In this document: in pieces, positions 40,198-48,215 of the stretch | Numbering within the stretch: the stretch's first letter is position 1 | Layout: each line of letters opens with the position of its first letter | Assembly (NCBI GenBank): GCA_041397725.1 | Contig: JAWKVZ010000001.1 | Span: 372,001-436,000 of the forward strand | Length of the DNA stretch: 64,000 nucleotides | Direction of reading: 5' to 3' | From: JAGRKR01 sp041397725 | Lineage (GTDB): Bacteria; Pseudomonadota; Alphaproteobacteria; Rhizobiales; Hyphomicrobiaceae | The notes under the pieces: generated by a model | What the model saw: the letters and a program-made list of their open reading frames with translations, nothing else | What the model was told of the DNA's origin: nothing | Database searches by the model: none | Made by a program: the position numbers and the translations under genes

Positions 40198-41084
40198 AGT
40201 CGCTTTCGCCCGCGTTCCAGGATCATCTGCTCAGCGGCGCCACGACGCTCTGCTGGTGCTGGCGCCTGACGCGTCGCGACGGCCTCGTGCTCGGCTTCAC
40301 CGACCACGACCGCGACCTCTCCTTCGACGGTGCGGTGTTCGAGGCCGCGACGGGCTTCACAGCCTCCGAGGTCCGCGAGTCCGTCGGCCTCTCCGTCGAC
40401 AATCTCGAGGTGACCGGCGCCTTGTCCTCGCCCTCGCTCGACGAAGCGACCCTCGCCGCAGGTCTGCTCGACGACGCGCGCATCGAGATCTTCCGTGTCA
40501 ACTGGCAGGACACGGCGCAACGCCTGCTCGTCCGCTCGGGCAGCCTCGGAGAGATCAGCCGCTCCGGCAAAGGCTTCGTCGCCGAGGTGCGCGGCCTCGC
40601 GCACTACCTTCAACAGCCGAAGGGGCGGCTCTATCAGTTCACCTGCGACGCCGACCTCGGCGACGGCCGCTGCCGGGCGCATGTCGATGGGCCGGATCAT
40701 TCGGCGACTGCGAGCGTCGCCAGCGTCAACGGCCGCGTCATCACCACGACGGAGCTCGCCGCCTTCCCCGGCGGATGGTTCTCGCGGGGGCTCGTGACGT
40801 GGACCGGCGGCGCGAACGCCGGCCGCGCCATCGAGGTCCGCCGGCACGAGGTTGCCGCCGGCTCCACCCTCATCGAGTTGTGGCAGCCGATGTCCGAGCC
40901 GATCCTCGTCGGCGACACGTTCACCGTGCGCAGCGGCTGCGACAAGCAGCTCACCACCTGCCGGGATAAGTTCGCCAATCAGGTCAATTTCCGCGGCTTT
41001 CCCCACATGCCCGGCAACGACTTCCTCGCGGCCTATCCGAGCCTGGGCGACAGCGCCAACGATGGGGGCAGCCGATGGAGCTGA
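40194..41084 (+). CDS. GTA hub protein (g13 type, DUF2163)
   Basis: A 296-residue protein from a GTG at 40194 coupled by GTGA to the g12-like gene. It has DUF2163 in the N-terminal part ('LVLGFTDHDRDLSFDGAVFE') and the C-terminal phage_BR0599-type region. Four conserved cysteines, in FTCDADLGDGRC and SGCDKQLTTC, are placed like the Fe-S ligands described for the RcGTA hub. It forms the baseplate hub under the tail tube. The last 10 bases overlap the peptidase gene. Confidence 0.93.
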   Translation: MKSLSPAFQDHLLSGATTLCWCWRLTRRDGLVLGFTDHDRDLSFDGAVFEAATGFTASEVRESVGLSVDNLEVTGALSSPSLDEATLAAGLLDDARIEIFRVNWQDTAQRLLVRSGSLGEISRSGKGFVAEVRGLAHYLQQPKGRLYQFTCDADLGDGRCRAHVDGPDHSATASVASVNGRVITTTELAAFPGGWFSRGLVTWTGGANAGRAIEVRRHEVAAGSTLIELWQPMSEPILVGDTFTVRSGCDKQLTTCRDKFANQVNFRGFPHMPGNDFLAAYPSLGDSANDGGSRWS

Positions 41085-41548
41085 TCCTTCCCGCCGCCAC
41101 ACCCGCCCTTCGCCACCATCCACGCGCAGAGGTCGTCGCTGCGGCGCGCTCCTGGCTTGCCACCCCTTATCATCATCAGGCCAGCGTGCGCGGCATCGGC
41201 TGCGATTGCCTGGGCCTCGTGCGGGGCGTCTACCGCGACCTCTACGGTCGCGAGCCGGAGGACGTGCCGGCCTACAGCCGCGATTGGACCGAAACCGCCA
41301 CGAGCGAGCCTCTGCTCACCGCCGCCCTGCGCCATTTCCGCCCCGCGGCCGACCGTCCGCCCAGCGCGGGCGACCTCCTCGTCTTTCGTTTTCGCGCCGG
41401 CAGCATGGCGAAGCACCTCGCCATCGCCACCGACCCGCAGCGCATGATTCATGCCGTCGAGACCGCGGCCGTCGGTGAGGTCGCTCTGTCCCCCTGGTGG
41501 CGCCGCCGGCTCGCCGGCACCTTCTCCTTTCCCGGGAGCATCGACTGA
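41075..41548 (+). CDS. GTA cell-wall peptidase (g14 type, NlpC/P60)
   Basis: A 157-residue cysteine peptidase. The catalytic cysteine is in GIGCDCLGLVRG (C45 most likely), with histidines H114 (AKHLAIAT) and H126 (MIHAVE) for the remaining catalytic residues. Located at the tail tip, it is expected to open the peptidoglycan of the recipient cell for DNA entry. It overlaps the hub gene by 10 bases and its stop shares a base with the next start (TGATG). Confidence 0.93.
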   Translation: MELILPAATPALRHHPRAEVVAAARSWLATPYHHQASVRGIGCDCLGLVRGVYRDLYGREPEDVPAYSRDWTETATSEPLLTAALRHFRPAADRPPSAGDLLVFRFRAGSMAKHLAIATDPQRMIHAVETAAVGEVALSPWWRRRLAGTFSFPGSID

Positions 41549-44500
41549 TGGCTACTCTCGCTCTCGCCGCTGTCGGCGCCGCCGTCGGCGGCTCGCTGCT
41601 GCCCGGCGGCGTCTCCCTTCTCGGCGCCACACTCACCGGCGCCAGCCTCGGCGCGCAGATCGGCTCTCTGGCCGGCTCCTTCGTCGATCAGGCGCTGGTC
41701 GGGGGGTCCGGTCAGACACGCACCTTCGTCGGCCCGCGCCTCGCCGATCTGCGCGTCACCGCCTCGCAGGAGGGCTCGCCGATCCCGCGCGTCTACGGTC
41801 GCGCGCGCGTCGGCGGCCAGGTCATCTGGGCCACCAATCTGGAGGAGGAGGCCGTCACCACGCGCGATGCCGGCGGTGGCGGCAAGGGGGCTCCAGCCAC
41901 ACCCCGCACCGAGTCCACCGAGTACCTCTACTACGCCAACTTCGCCGTCGCCGTCGCCGAAGGCGAGATCTCCGGCATTGGCCGGATCTGGGCCGACGGC
42001 AAGACGCTCGACCTCACCACCGTCACCTACCGGGTCCACTCCGGCGGTGAGTTGCAGGAGCCCGATCCGCTCATCGTCGCCAAGGAGGGACCCGCCGATG
42101 CGCCCGCCTATCGCGGCACCGCCTACGTCGTGTTCGAGCGACTGCCGCTGGCTCCCTTCGGCAATCGCCTGCCGCAACTCTCCTTCGAGATCATGCGCGC
42201 GGTCGACCGCTTCGAGCAGCAGGTCCGCGCCGTCACGCTGATCCCGGCGGCGGGTGAATTCGTCTATGCCACGACGCCCGTGCTTCGCGACATCGGGCTC
42301 GGCGCCACCGCTGCCGAGAACGTCAATCAGGCGCAAGGGGCCAGCAACTTCGTCGTTGCCGTCGATCAGTTGCAGGCTCACCTGCCGTCGGTCGAGGCCG
42401 TCTCGCTGTTCGTCGCCTGGTTCGGCAACGACCTGCGCTGCGGCGCCTGTCAGGTGCGGCCCGGCGTCGAGAGCACGAGCAAGAGCACGTCGCCGCTCGC
42501 CTGGAGCGTCGCTGGCGCCACCCGCAGCACCGCCCATCTGGTGAGCCTCGCGAACGGCCGCCCAGCCTACGGCGGCACGCCATCCGACGCGAGCGTCGTC
42601 GCCGCCATCAAAGAGCTCAAGTCGCGCGGCCTGTCGGTAGCCCTCACGCCGCTGCTGTTGATGGATATTCCGGCAGGCAACGGGCTGCCGGACCCTTACG
42701 CCGCCGGCCCCGAGCAGGCCGCCCATCCATGGCGTGGGCGCATCACGGTGTCACCGGCTCCGGGCCTCCCGGGTTCACCCGACAAGAGCACCGGCGTCCT
42801 CGCGGACATCGCGTCCTTCGTCGGCACCGCGGCGCCTGCGCATTTCACCATCGCGGGTGAGAGTGTGCTCTATGCCGGGCCGGCGGAGTGGACGCTCCGC
42901 CGTCAGGTCCTGCACTACGCCCACCTCTGCAAGGCCGCCGGCGGCGTCGATGCCTTCGTCATCGGCTCCGAGTTGCGCGGTCTGACCCAGCTCCGCTCCG
43001 CCACGTCGGACTATCCATTTGTCGCGGCACTCGTGGCGCTCGCCGCCGACGTCAAGTCCGTTCTCGGCCCCGGCACCGCCGTCACCTATGCCGCCGACTG
43101 GTCGGAGTACTTCGGCCACCAGCCGGCCGACGGCTCCGCTGACGCCCATTTCCACCTCGATCCCCTCTGGGCTTCACCCGACATCGACGCCATCGGCATC
43201 GACATCTATTGGCCGCTCGCCGATTGGCGCGACGGCCTCGAGCATCGCGATGCGCTCGACGGCGCCGCCTCGACCTACGCGCTTGACTACCTGAAAGCCA
43301 ACATCAGCGGCGGCGAGGGCTACGATTGGTACTACGCCAGCGACGCAGACCGCGCCGCGCAGGTCCGCTCTCCGATCACCGATGGCGCCGGCAAGCCGTG
43401 GGTGTTCCGCTTCAAGGACATCCGCAACTGGTGGGCCAATCCCCACTTCGACAGGCCCGGCGGCAGCGAATCCACGACGCCGACGGCGTGGTCACCCCAG
43501 TCAAAGCCGATCTGGTTCACGGAGATGGGCTGTCCGGCCGTCGACAAGGGCGCCAACCAGCCGAACGTCTTCTTCGATCCCAAGAGCAGCGAATCCCGGC
43601 CGCCCCACTTTTCGCGCGGCACGCGTGACGATCTCGTCCAGCGCCGCTACCTCCAGGCGTTGCTGGAGACCTTCGACCCCGCCACGCCCGCCTTCCTCAC
43701 CGAGGATAATCCGCTCTCGAGCCACTACGCCGGCCGCATGGTCGATGCCAGCCGCATGTTCGCCTACACCTGGGATGCACGCCCCTATCCGGCCTTCCCC
43801 GAGGACACAGAGACGTGGAGCGACAGCGGCAACTGGACCTTCGGCCACTGGCTCAACGGCCGCACCGCCAGCGCGCCACTCGCCGACCTCGTCGCGCGCC
43901 TGCTCACCGACTACGGCTTCAGCGACCATGACGCCTCGCGTCTCACCGGCACGGCCACGGGCTTCGTGATCGACCGCATCCTCTCCGCGCGCGAGGCCAT
44001 CCAGCCCCTCGAACTCGCCTTCTTCTTCGATGCCTTCGAGAGCGAGGGCCGGTTGAAGTTCCTGCCGCGCGCCCAGGCCGCGCCCGTGCTCGCGCTGTCG
44101 GCAGATGGCCTCGTGGACTCCAAGCCCGGCTCCGATCTCTTCACGCTGACGCGCGCCCAGGAGACAGAGCTGCCGGCTTCGGCCAAGATCGGTTACGGAC
44201 AGGCCTCCGGCAACTACGATCACGCCGTGGTGGAGTCCCGCCGTCTCGTCGGGGCCAGCGGGCGGGTCGCACAGGCCGAGCTGCCCCTCGTGCTCGAAGC
44301 CGAGCAGGCCGTGCAGATTGCCGATACCTGGCTCTTCGAGAGCTGGTCGGGGCGCGAGCGCGCCGCGTTCAGCCTCCCGCCGAGCACGCTCGCATTGGAA
44401 CCTGGCGATCTCGTGACCCTGACGAACGACGGCCGGCAGCGACTGCTCAGGATCGTCGCCGTCGACCAGGGGCTCGCGCAGGACATCGAGGCCGTCGCCG

Positions 44501-45504
44501 CCGATGGCGCCCTCTATGCGCCCGGACCTGCGGGCAACCGCAGGGGATATCGCCATCGCCGCGACATCTACGGCGCGCCCCTCGTGCACTTTCTCGACCT
44601 GCCCCTGCTCGGCGGCGGCGACAGCGACGGCGGTCCCCGTGTCGCGGCCTTTCAAGCGCCATGGCCGGGCGGCGTCGCGGTCTACGCCTCACCCGAGGCG
44701 CAGGGCTACCGCCTGCGCGGCACCGCGCGCCTGCCGGCAACCCTCGGCGTCACCCTCGACGCGCTGCCGCCGGGCGCTGGTGGGCGGCTCGACCATGCGA
44801 CCCGCCTTCAGGTCCGCCTCGCTGCCGGTCAGCTCCAGACGATCAGCCACCTGCAACTGCTCGCCGGTGGCAATGTCGCCGCCGTCCAGGCTCCCAACGG
44901 CGCATGGGAGGTTCTGCAATTCGAGCGCGCCGAGCTGGTCGCCCCACTCACCTATGTGCTGCATCGCCTGTTGCGCGGGCAGGGTGGCAGCGAGGACGCC
45001 GTCACGCAACCATTGCCGGCCGGCGCGCCGTTCGTGCTTCTGGATGGCGCCCTCGCCCGCCTCGCGGTCGCGGACGACGAGCTCGGTCTTCCGCTCTCCT
45101 GGCGCTATGGCCCCGCGGCCCGCGATATCGGCGACGCCTCCTACGCGACGACCACGGTCGCCATGGCCGGCATCTTCCGCCGGCCGTTGCGCCCCGCTCA
45201 TGTTCGGGGAGTGCGGCAGGACGGCGACCTGCTCATCCGCTGGGTCCGTCGTACCCGCATCGCCGGCGACAGTTGGGACGGCCTCGAGGTGCCCCTCGGC
45301 GAGAGCGACGAGCGCTACGAGGTCGACATCCTCGGCAGCGGCGGCGGCCTGTTGCGCACCCTGTCGGTGAACTCGCCGTCGGCCGTCTACACCGCGGCTG
45401 ACCAGATCGCCGACTTCGGCAGCCTGCCCGGCGTCGTCAGCGTCCGCGTTTCTCAGATCTCCGCCACGTACGGCCGCGGTTTGGCCGCTTCGGCCGATCT
45501 CTAG
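41548..45504 (+). CDS. GTA megatron tail-tip protein with TIM-barrel-like domain (g15 type)
   Basis: A 1,318-residue protein, close to the RcGTA counterpart. A hydrophobic Ala/Gly N-terminus (about 1-45) precedes the hub-like N-terminal region; the glycoside-hydrolase-like TIM barrel covers about residues 420-740 ('AHFHLDPLWASPDIDAIGID', 'KPIWFTEMGCPAVDKGANQP', 'RMFAYTWDARPYPAFPEDTE'), and phage-tail fibre-like beta domains follow. It forms the tip that contacts the recipient and may bind or cut surface glycans. The ATG at 41548 is chosen by coupling to the peptidase stop; in-frame upstream codons from 41497 are unlikely to be used. Confidence 0.95.
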   Translation: MATLALAAVGAAVGGSLLPGGVSLLGATLTGASLGAQIGSLAGSFVDQALVGGSGQTRTFVGPRLADLRVTASQEGSPIPRVYGRARVGGQVIWATNLEEEAVTTRDAGGGGKGAPATPRTESTEYLYYANFAVAVAEGEISGIGRIWADGKTLDLTTVTYRVHSGGELQEPDPLIVAKEGPADAPAYRGTAYVVFERLPLAPFGNRLPQLSFEIMRAVDRFEQQVRAVTLIPAAGEFVYATTPVLRDIGLGATAAENVNQAQGASNFVVAVDQLQAHLPSVEAVSLFVAWFGNDLRCGACQVRPGVESTSKSTSPLAWSVAGATRSTAHLVSLANGRPAYGGTPSDASVVAAIKELKSRGLSVALTPLLLMDIPAGNGLPDPYAAGPEQAAHPWRGRITVSPAPGLPGSPDKSTGVLADIASFVGTAAPAHFTIAGESVLYAGPAEWTLRRQVLHYAHLCKAAGGVDAFVIGSELRGLTQLRSATSDYPFVAALVALAADVKSVLGPGTAVTYAADWSEYFGHQPADGSADAHFHLDPLWASPDIDAIGIDIYWPLADWRDGLEHRDALDGAASTYALDYLKANISGGEGYDWYYASDADRAAQVRSPITDGAGKPWVFRFKDIRNWWANPHFDRPGGSESTTPTAWSPQSKPIWFTEMGCPAVDKGANQPNVFFDPKSSESRPPHFSRGTRDDLVQRRYLQALLETFDPATPAFLTEDNPLSSHYAGRMVDASRMFAYTWDARPYPAFPEDTETWSDSGNWTFGHWLNGRTASAPLADLVARLLTDYGFSDHDASRLTGTATGFVIDRILSAREAIQPLELAFFFDAFESEGRLKFLPRAQAAPVLALSADGLVDSKPGSDLFTLTRAQETELPASAKIGYGQASGNYDHAVVESRRLVGASGRVAQAELPLVLEAEQAVQIADTWLFESWSGRERAAFSLPPSTLALEPGDLVTLTNDGRQRLLRIVAVDQGLAQDIEAVAADGALYAPGPAGNRRGYRHRRDIYGAPLVHFLDLPLLGGGDSDGGPRVAAFQAPWPGGVAVYASPEAQGYRLRGTARLPATLGVTLDALPPGAGGRLDHATRLQVRLAAGQLQTISHLQLLAGGNVAAVQAPNGAWEVLQFERAELVAPLTYVLHRLLRGQGGSEDAVTQPLPAGAPFVLLDGALARLAVADDELGLPLSWRYGPAARDIGDASYATTTVAMAGIFRRPLRPAHVRGVRQDGDLLIRWVRRTRIAGDSWDGLEVPLGESDERYEVDILGSGGGLLRTLSVNSPSAVYTAADQIADFGSLPGVVSVRVSQISATYGRGLAASADL

Positions 45505-45552
45505 CCTCGGTCTGCTTCTCACCCATCATTCAAAGCCTTTCGGAGACGGCCC

Positions 45553-46854
45553 TTGGAACCGGAATGGATGCGACTGGCGCGCGCCGAGATCGGCACGCGC
45601 GAGATCGCCGGCACGGCCAGCAGCGCGACGGTCCTCGACTACTATCGGGATGCCGGCCACGGCGAGGTGGACCGCGACGAGGTGCCCTGGTGCGCCGCCT
45701 TCGTCGGCGCCATGTTGCGACGCGCCGGCGTGGCGCCGAGCGGCTCGCTGATGGCCCGCTCCTATCTGTCCTGGGGCGACACGCTGTCCGAGCCGCACCC
45801 TGGGGCGGTCGTCGTGCTGTCCCGCACGGCCAACCCCGCACTCGGCCATGTCGGCTTTCTCGTGGAGCGTCGCGGGGCCGACGTGCTCCTGCTCGGCGGC
45901 AACCAGTCGGATCGCGTCGGCATCGACTCCTTCCCGCTCGACCGCGTCCTCGGCTATCGCTGGCCGCACCAGCCGCAGGCCCCCTCTGCGCCTTCCGCAT
46001 CGGCCGAGGCCACCTTCGCCGCGGCCCTCGCTCACGTACTGGAGGTGGAGGGCGGCTACTCCGACGATCCCTACGATCCCGGCGGCCCGACCAACAAGGG
46101 CATCACGCTCGCCACCTACGCGGCGCACACCGGCACCCCCCTCACGGCCGGCACGCGCGAGCGGCTCGTCCGCGAACTCAAGTCGATCCCCGACGCCCTC
46201 GTCGCGACGATCTACCGGCAGCGCTACTGGCAACCGGCAGGCTGCCACCGTCTCCCCGCCGGTCTTTGCCTCATGCACTTCGACGCCGCCGTCAACCAGG
46301 GGGTCGGCCGCGCCATCCGCTTCCTGCAACAGGTCGTCGGCACGGATGTCGACGGCGAACTCGGTCCGCTCACGGCCGCGGCCGTCTCGCGCGCCGACAT
46401 GCGCCGCGCCCTTCCCGCCTACGCGGATCTCCGGCGCAAGCACTATCAGGGCTTATCGACCTTCTGGCGTTTTGGCCGCGGCTGGCTGCGCCGCCTCGAC
46501 CTCACGCTCGCTCGCGCCCGGGCCGCTCTGGCGAGCCCGACACCAACCGAAGGAGACAGCACGATGATTGACGGACAAGCTCCCATCCCCGGCACGGGGA
46601 CGCCCGACGGCAAGTGGTGGGGTGAATCGATGACCATCTGGGGCACGCTGATCACTGCGCTCTCCGCGGTGTTGCCGGTGCTGGGTCCCCTGCTCGGGCT
46701 GAACCTGACCTCGGCGGTGGTGGAGCAGCTCGGCGGCCAGATCGTCAACGCCGTGCAGGCCGTGGCCGCTGTTTTCGGCACGCTTCTGACTATCTATGGC
46801 CGCACACGGGCGACGCTGCCCCTCACCCGCAAGCGTGTCTCCGTGCGGCTCTGA
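45553..46854 (+). CDS. GTA lysis protein: peptidase-like domain + GH108 muramidase + holin-like tail in one reading frame
   Basis: 433 codons from a TTG at 45553 with GGAGA six bases before it (ATG at 45568 is the alternative). Residues 1-140 are a TIGR02594/CHAP-like peptidase with C47 (VPWCAAFVG), H99 (LGHVGFL) and N117. Residues 155-325 are a GH108 muramidase with catalytic E166 (EVEGGYSDDPYDPGGPTNKG) and a PG_binding_3 C-terminal part. Residues 361-384 and about 394-415 are two hydrophobic helices like a small holin. Two murein-cutting activities and a membrane-piercing tail would serve release of GTA particles. An internal ATG at 46564 may also be used. Confidence 0.87.
   Translation: MEPEWMRLARAEIGTREIAGTASSATVLDYYRDAGHGEVDRDEVPWCAAFVGAMLRRAGVAPSGSLMARSYLSWGDTLSEPHPGAVVVLSRTANPALGHVGFLVERRGADVLLLGGNQSDRVGIDSFPLDRVLGYRWPHQPQAPSAPSASAEATFAAALAHVLEVEGGYSDDPYDPGGPTNKGITLATYAAHTGTPLTAGTRERLVRELKSIPDALVATIYRQRYWQPAGCHRLPAGLCLMHFDAAVNQGVGRAIRFLQQVVGTDVDGELGPLTAAAVSRADMRRALPAYADLRRKHYQGLSTFWRFGRGWLRRLDLTLARARAALASPTPTEGDSTMIDGQAPIPGTGTPDGKWWGESMTIWGTLITALSAVLPVLGPLLGLNLTSAVVEQLGGQIVNAVQAVAAVFGTLLTIYGRTRATLPLTRKRVSVRL
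46564..46854 (+). CDS. Possible nested holin-like product from an internal start of the lysis gene
   Basis: The ATG at 46564 is in frame with the lysis gene and has AAGGAG (46550-46555) eight bases upstream, a better ribosome site than that of the full gene. It would give 96 residues, MIDGQAPIPGTGTPDGKWWG and onward, with two membrane helices and a basic end (LTRKRVSVRL), the design of a class II holin. It lies exactly at the domain border after the muramidase. Whether separate, fused or both is untested. Confidence 0.55.
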   Translation: MIDGQAPIPGTGTPDGKWWGESMTIWGTLITALSAVLPVLGPLLGLNLTSAVVEQLGGQIVNAVQAVAAVFGTLLTIYGRTRATLPLTRKRVSVRL

Positions 46855-46933
46855 GCCCCGGGTCACGCACCGCACATCGCGCCGCGCCCGGCATTCAGGC
46901 CCCGTTCAGGCGCTTGGTCTCATCCTGCGTCGA

Positions 46934-47263
46934 ATGCTTTCACAGTTCGGGCCGATTGCCGTGCGCGTTCTCCGCCTGTCCCTCATCTTATGCGGGCTGC
47001 TCATAGTCTCGCCCCGTGCCGCAGAGGCCGCGCGCGAGACGTGCTTCGACTGGAGCGAGGCTGCCGGCATCGTCAAGCGGGAGCGCCTGACCACCGCCAG
47101 CAGGGTGCTTCGCCGCGCTCCTGCGGTCTACGGCGGCCAGTTGAAGAAGATCACGCTTTGCCGCAGCGGTACGCAGTACGTTTACCGTATGGTGATCTTC
47201 GAGGCCGCCGGCCGCATCCGGAGCCTGACGATCGACGCCCGCCAGCCGTTCCCGCCGCAATGA
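46934..47263 (+). CDS. Small secreted PepSY-like protein, possible FeuN-type modulator
   Basis: A 109-residue protein from MLSQFGPIAVRVLRLSLILC with a signal peptide cleaved near residue 32 ('AAEAAR'). The mature part, 'CFDWSEAAGIVKRERLTTAS' followed by 'YVYRMVIFEAAGRIRSLTID', resembles a single PepSY domain. It lies upstream of a FeuP/FeuQ-like pair, the same place as feuN in Sinorhizobium, whose small periplasmic product restrains the kinase FeuQ. Role inferred from fold and synteny. An upstream in-frame region overlaps the lysis gene and is not part of the protein. Confidence 0.7.
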   Translation: MLSQFGPIAVRVLRLSLILCGLLIVSPRAAEAARETCFDWSEAAGIVKRERLTTASRVLRRAPAVYGGQLKKITLCRSGTQYVYRMVIFEAAGRIRSLTIDARQPFPPQ

Positions 47264-47543
47264 CGGGCCAGCCGGCCCCGAGGCAGCCTGGTGCGCGGGC
47301 GTGCGACCACCGCCGCCCCCGATCTCCCCTCGCTTAGCCCCGCCAGCGGCGCCACGGCCCGCCTGTGCGGCGTCGTACCCGTATGGAGACGGCGGAGCCC
47401 AGGGCTCGATTCACGCTTTCGGCCAAAGTCCGCGCGCATGCCGCTCTCGTCCGCTCGCCCCCGACGACAAACCTTCCCGGAGCGACTATATTTACCTGCA
47501 CGCGTACGCAACGACACAGGCGCACGACGCAGGGAGACCAACC

Positions 47544-48215
47544 GTGAGAGTGCTCGTCGTCGAGGATGATCCCGACCTCAACCGGCAACTGGTGGCCGCG
47601 TTCACCGACGCCGGCTATGCCGTCGATACGGCGTTCGACGGCCAGGAGGGCTATTTCCTCGGGGATACCGAGCCCTACGACGTCATCATTCTCGATATTG
47701 GCCTTCCCAAGATGGATGGCATCAGCGTTCTCGAGCAATGGCGGCGCAGCGAGCGCAACACGCCGGTCATCCTGCTGACGGCGCGCGACCGCTGGAGCGA
47801 CAAGGTTTCCGGCATGGACGCCGGCGCCGACGACTACGTCGCCAAGCCGTTCCACATGGAGGAGTTGCTGGCGCGCATCCGGGCGCTTGTCCGCCGCTCG
47901 GCGGGCCACGCGCGGAGCGAGATCGAGTGTGGACCGTTGCGGCTCGACACCAAGACGGCCCGGGTCACGCTCGGCGGCGTGCCGATCAAGCTCACCTCGC
48001 ACGAATATCGCCTGCTCGCCTATCTCATGCATCACAACGGGCGCGTCGTCTCGCGCACCGAGCTCGTGGAGCATCTCTACGACCAGGATTTCGATCGTGA
48101 CTCCAACACCATCGAGGTATTCATCGGCCGGCTGCGGAAGAAGATCCCGCCGAATCTGATCAAGACCGTCCGCGGCCTCGGCTACCGCCTCTCCCAGGAG
48201 GGCGATGAAGGCTAA
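47544..48215 (+). CDS. feuP: OmpR-family response regulator, FeuP-like
   Basis: A 223-residue regulator. The receiver domain has D8/D9, phospho-acceptor D51 (VIILDIGLPKMDG), T and K (LLTARD, VAKPFH). The winged helix ends 'IEVFIGRLRKKIPPNLIKTV RGLGYRL' in two blocks. The start is a GTG at 47544 with AGGGAGA upstream; a longer frame exists upstream without support. Length equals FeuP. It overlaps the kinase gene by 11 bases. FeuP controls cyclic glucan export and osmoadaptation in rhizobia; this link is by homology only. Confidence 0.85.
   Translation: MRVLVVEDDPDLNRQLVAAFTDAGYAVDTAFDGQEGYFLGDTEPYDVIILDIGLPKMDGISVLEQWRRSERNTPVILLTARDRWSDKVSGMDAGADDYVAKPFHMEELLARIRALVRRSAGHARSEIECGPLRLDTKTARVTLGGVPIKLTSHEYRLLAYLMHHNGRVVSRTELVEHLYDQDFDRDSNTIEVFIGRLRKKIPPNLIKTVRGLGYRLSQEGDEG

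Larger units (their letters stand above)
31109..46854 (+). mobile_element. Complete gene transfer agent (RcGTA-type) structural cluster with promoter and lysis gene
   Basis: One-strand block in canonical RcGTA order: small terminase, large terminase, portal, prohead protease, capsid, connectors, tail tube, chaperones, tape measure, DUF2460, DUF2163, NlpC/P60 peptidase and the TIM-barrel megatron, then a lysis gene. No integrase, repressor, replication or attachment site is seen, and base composition is like the flanks. This matches a domesticated GTA that packages random host DNA, not a live prophage. Nearly all genes overlap or are within 60 bases, indicating one long transcript from the promoter at 31109-31137. 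Confidence 0.92.

Noticed and set aside
31109..46854. Interpretation of the phage-like block as an ordinary prophage
   Set aside because: No integrase, lysogeny, replication or host-takeover genes, gene content and order match RcGTA, and base composition equals the host.
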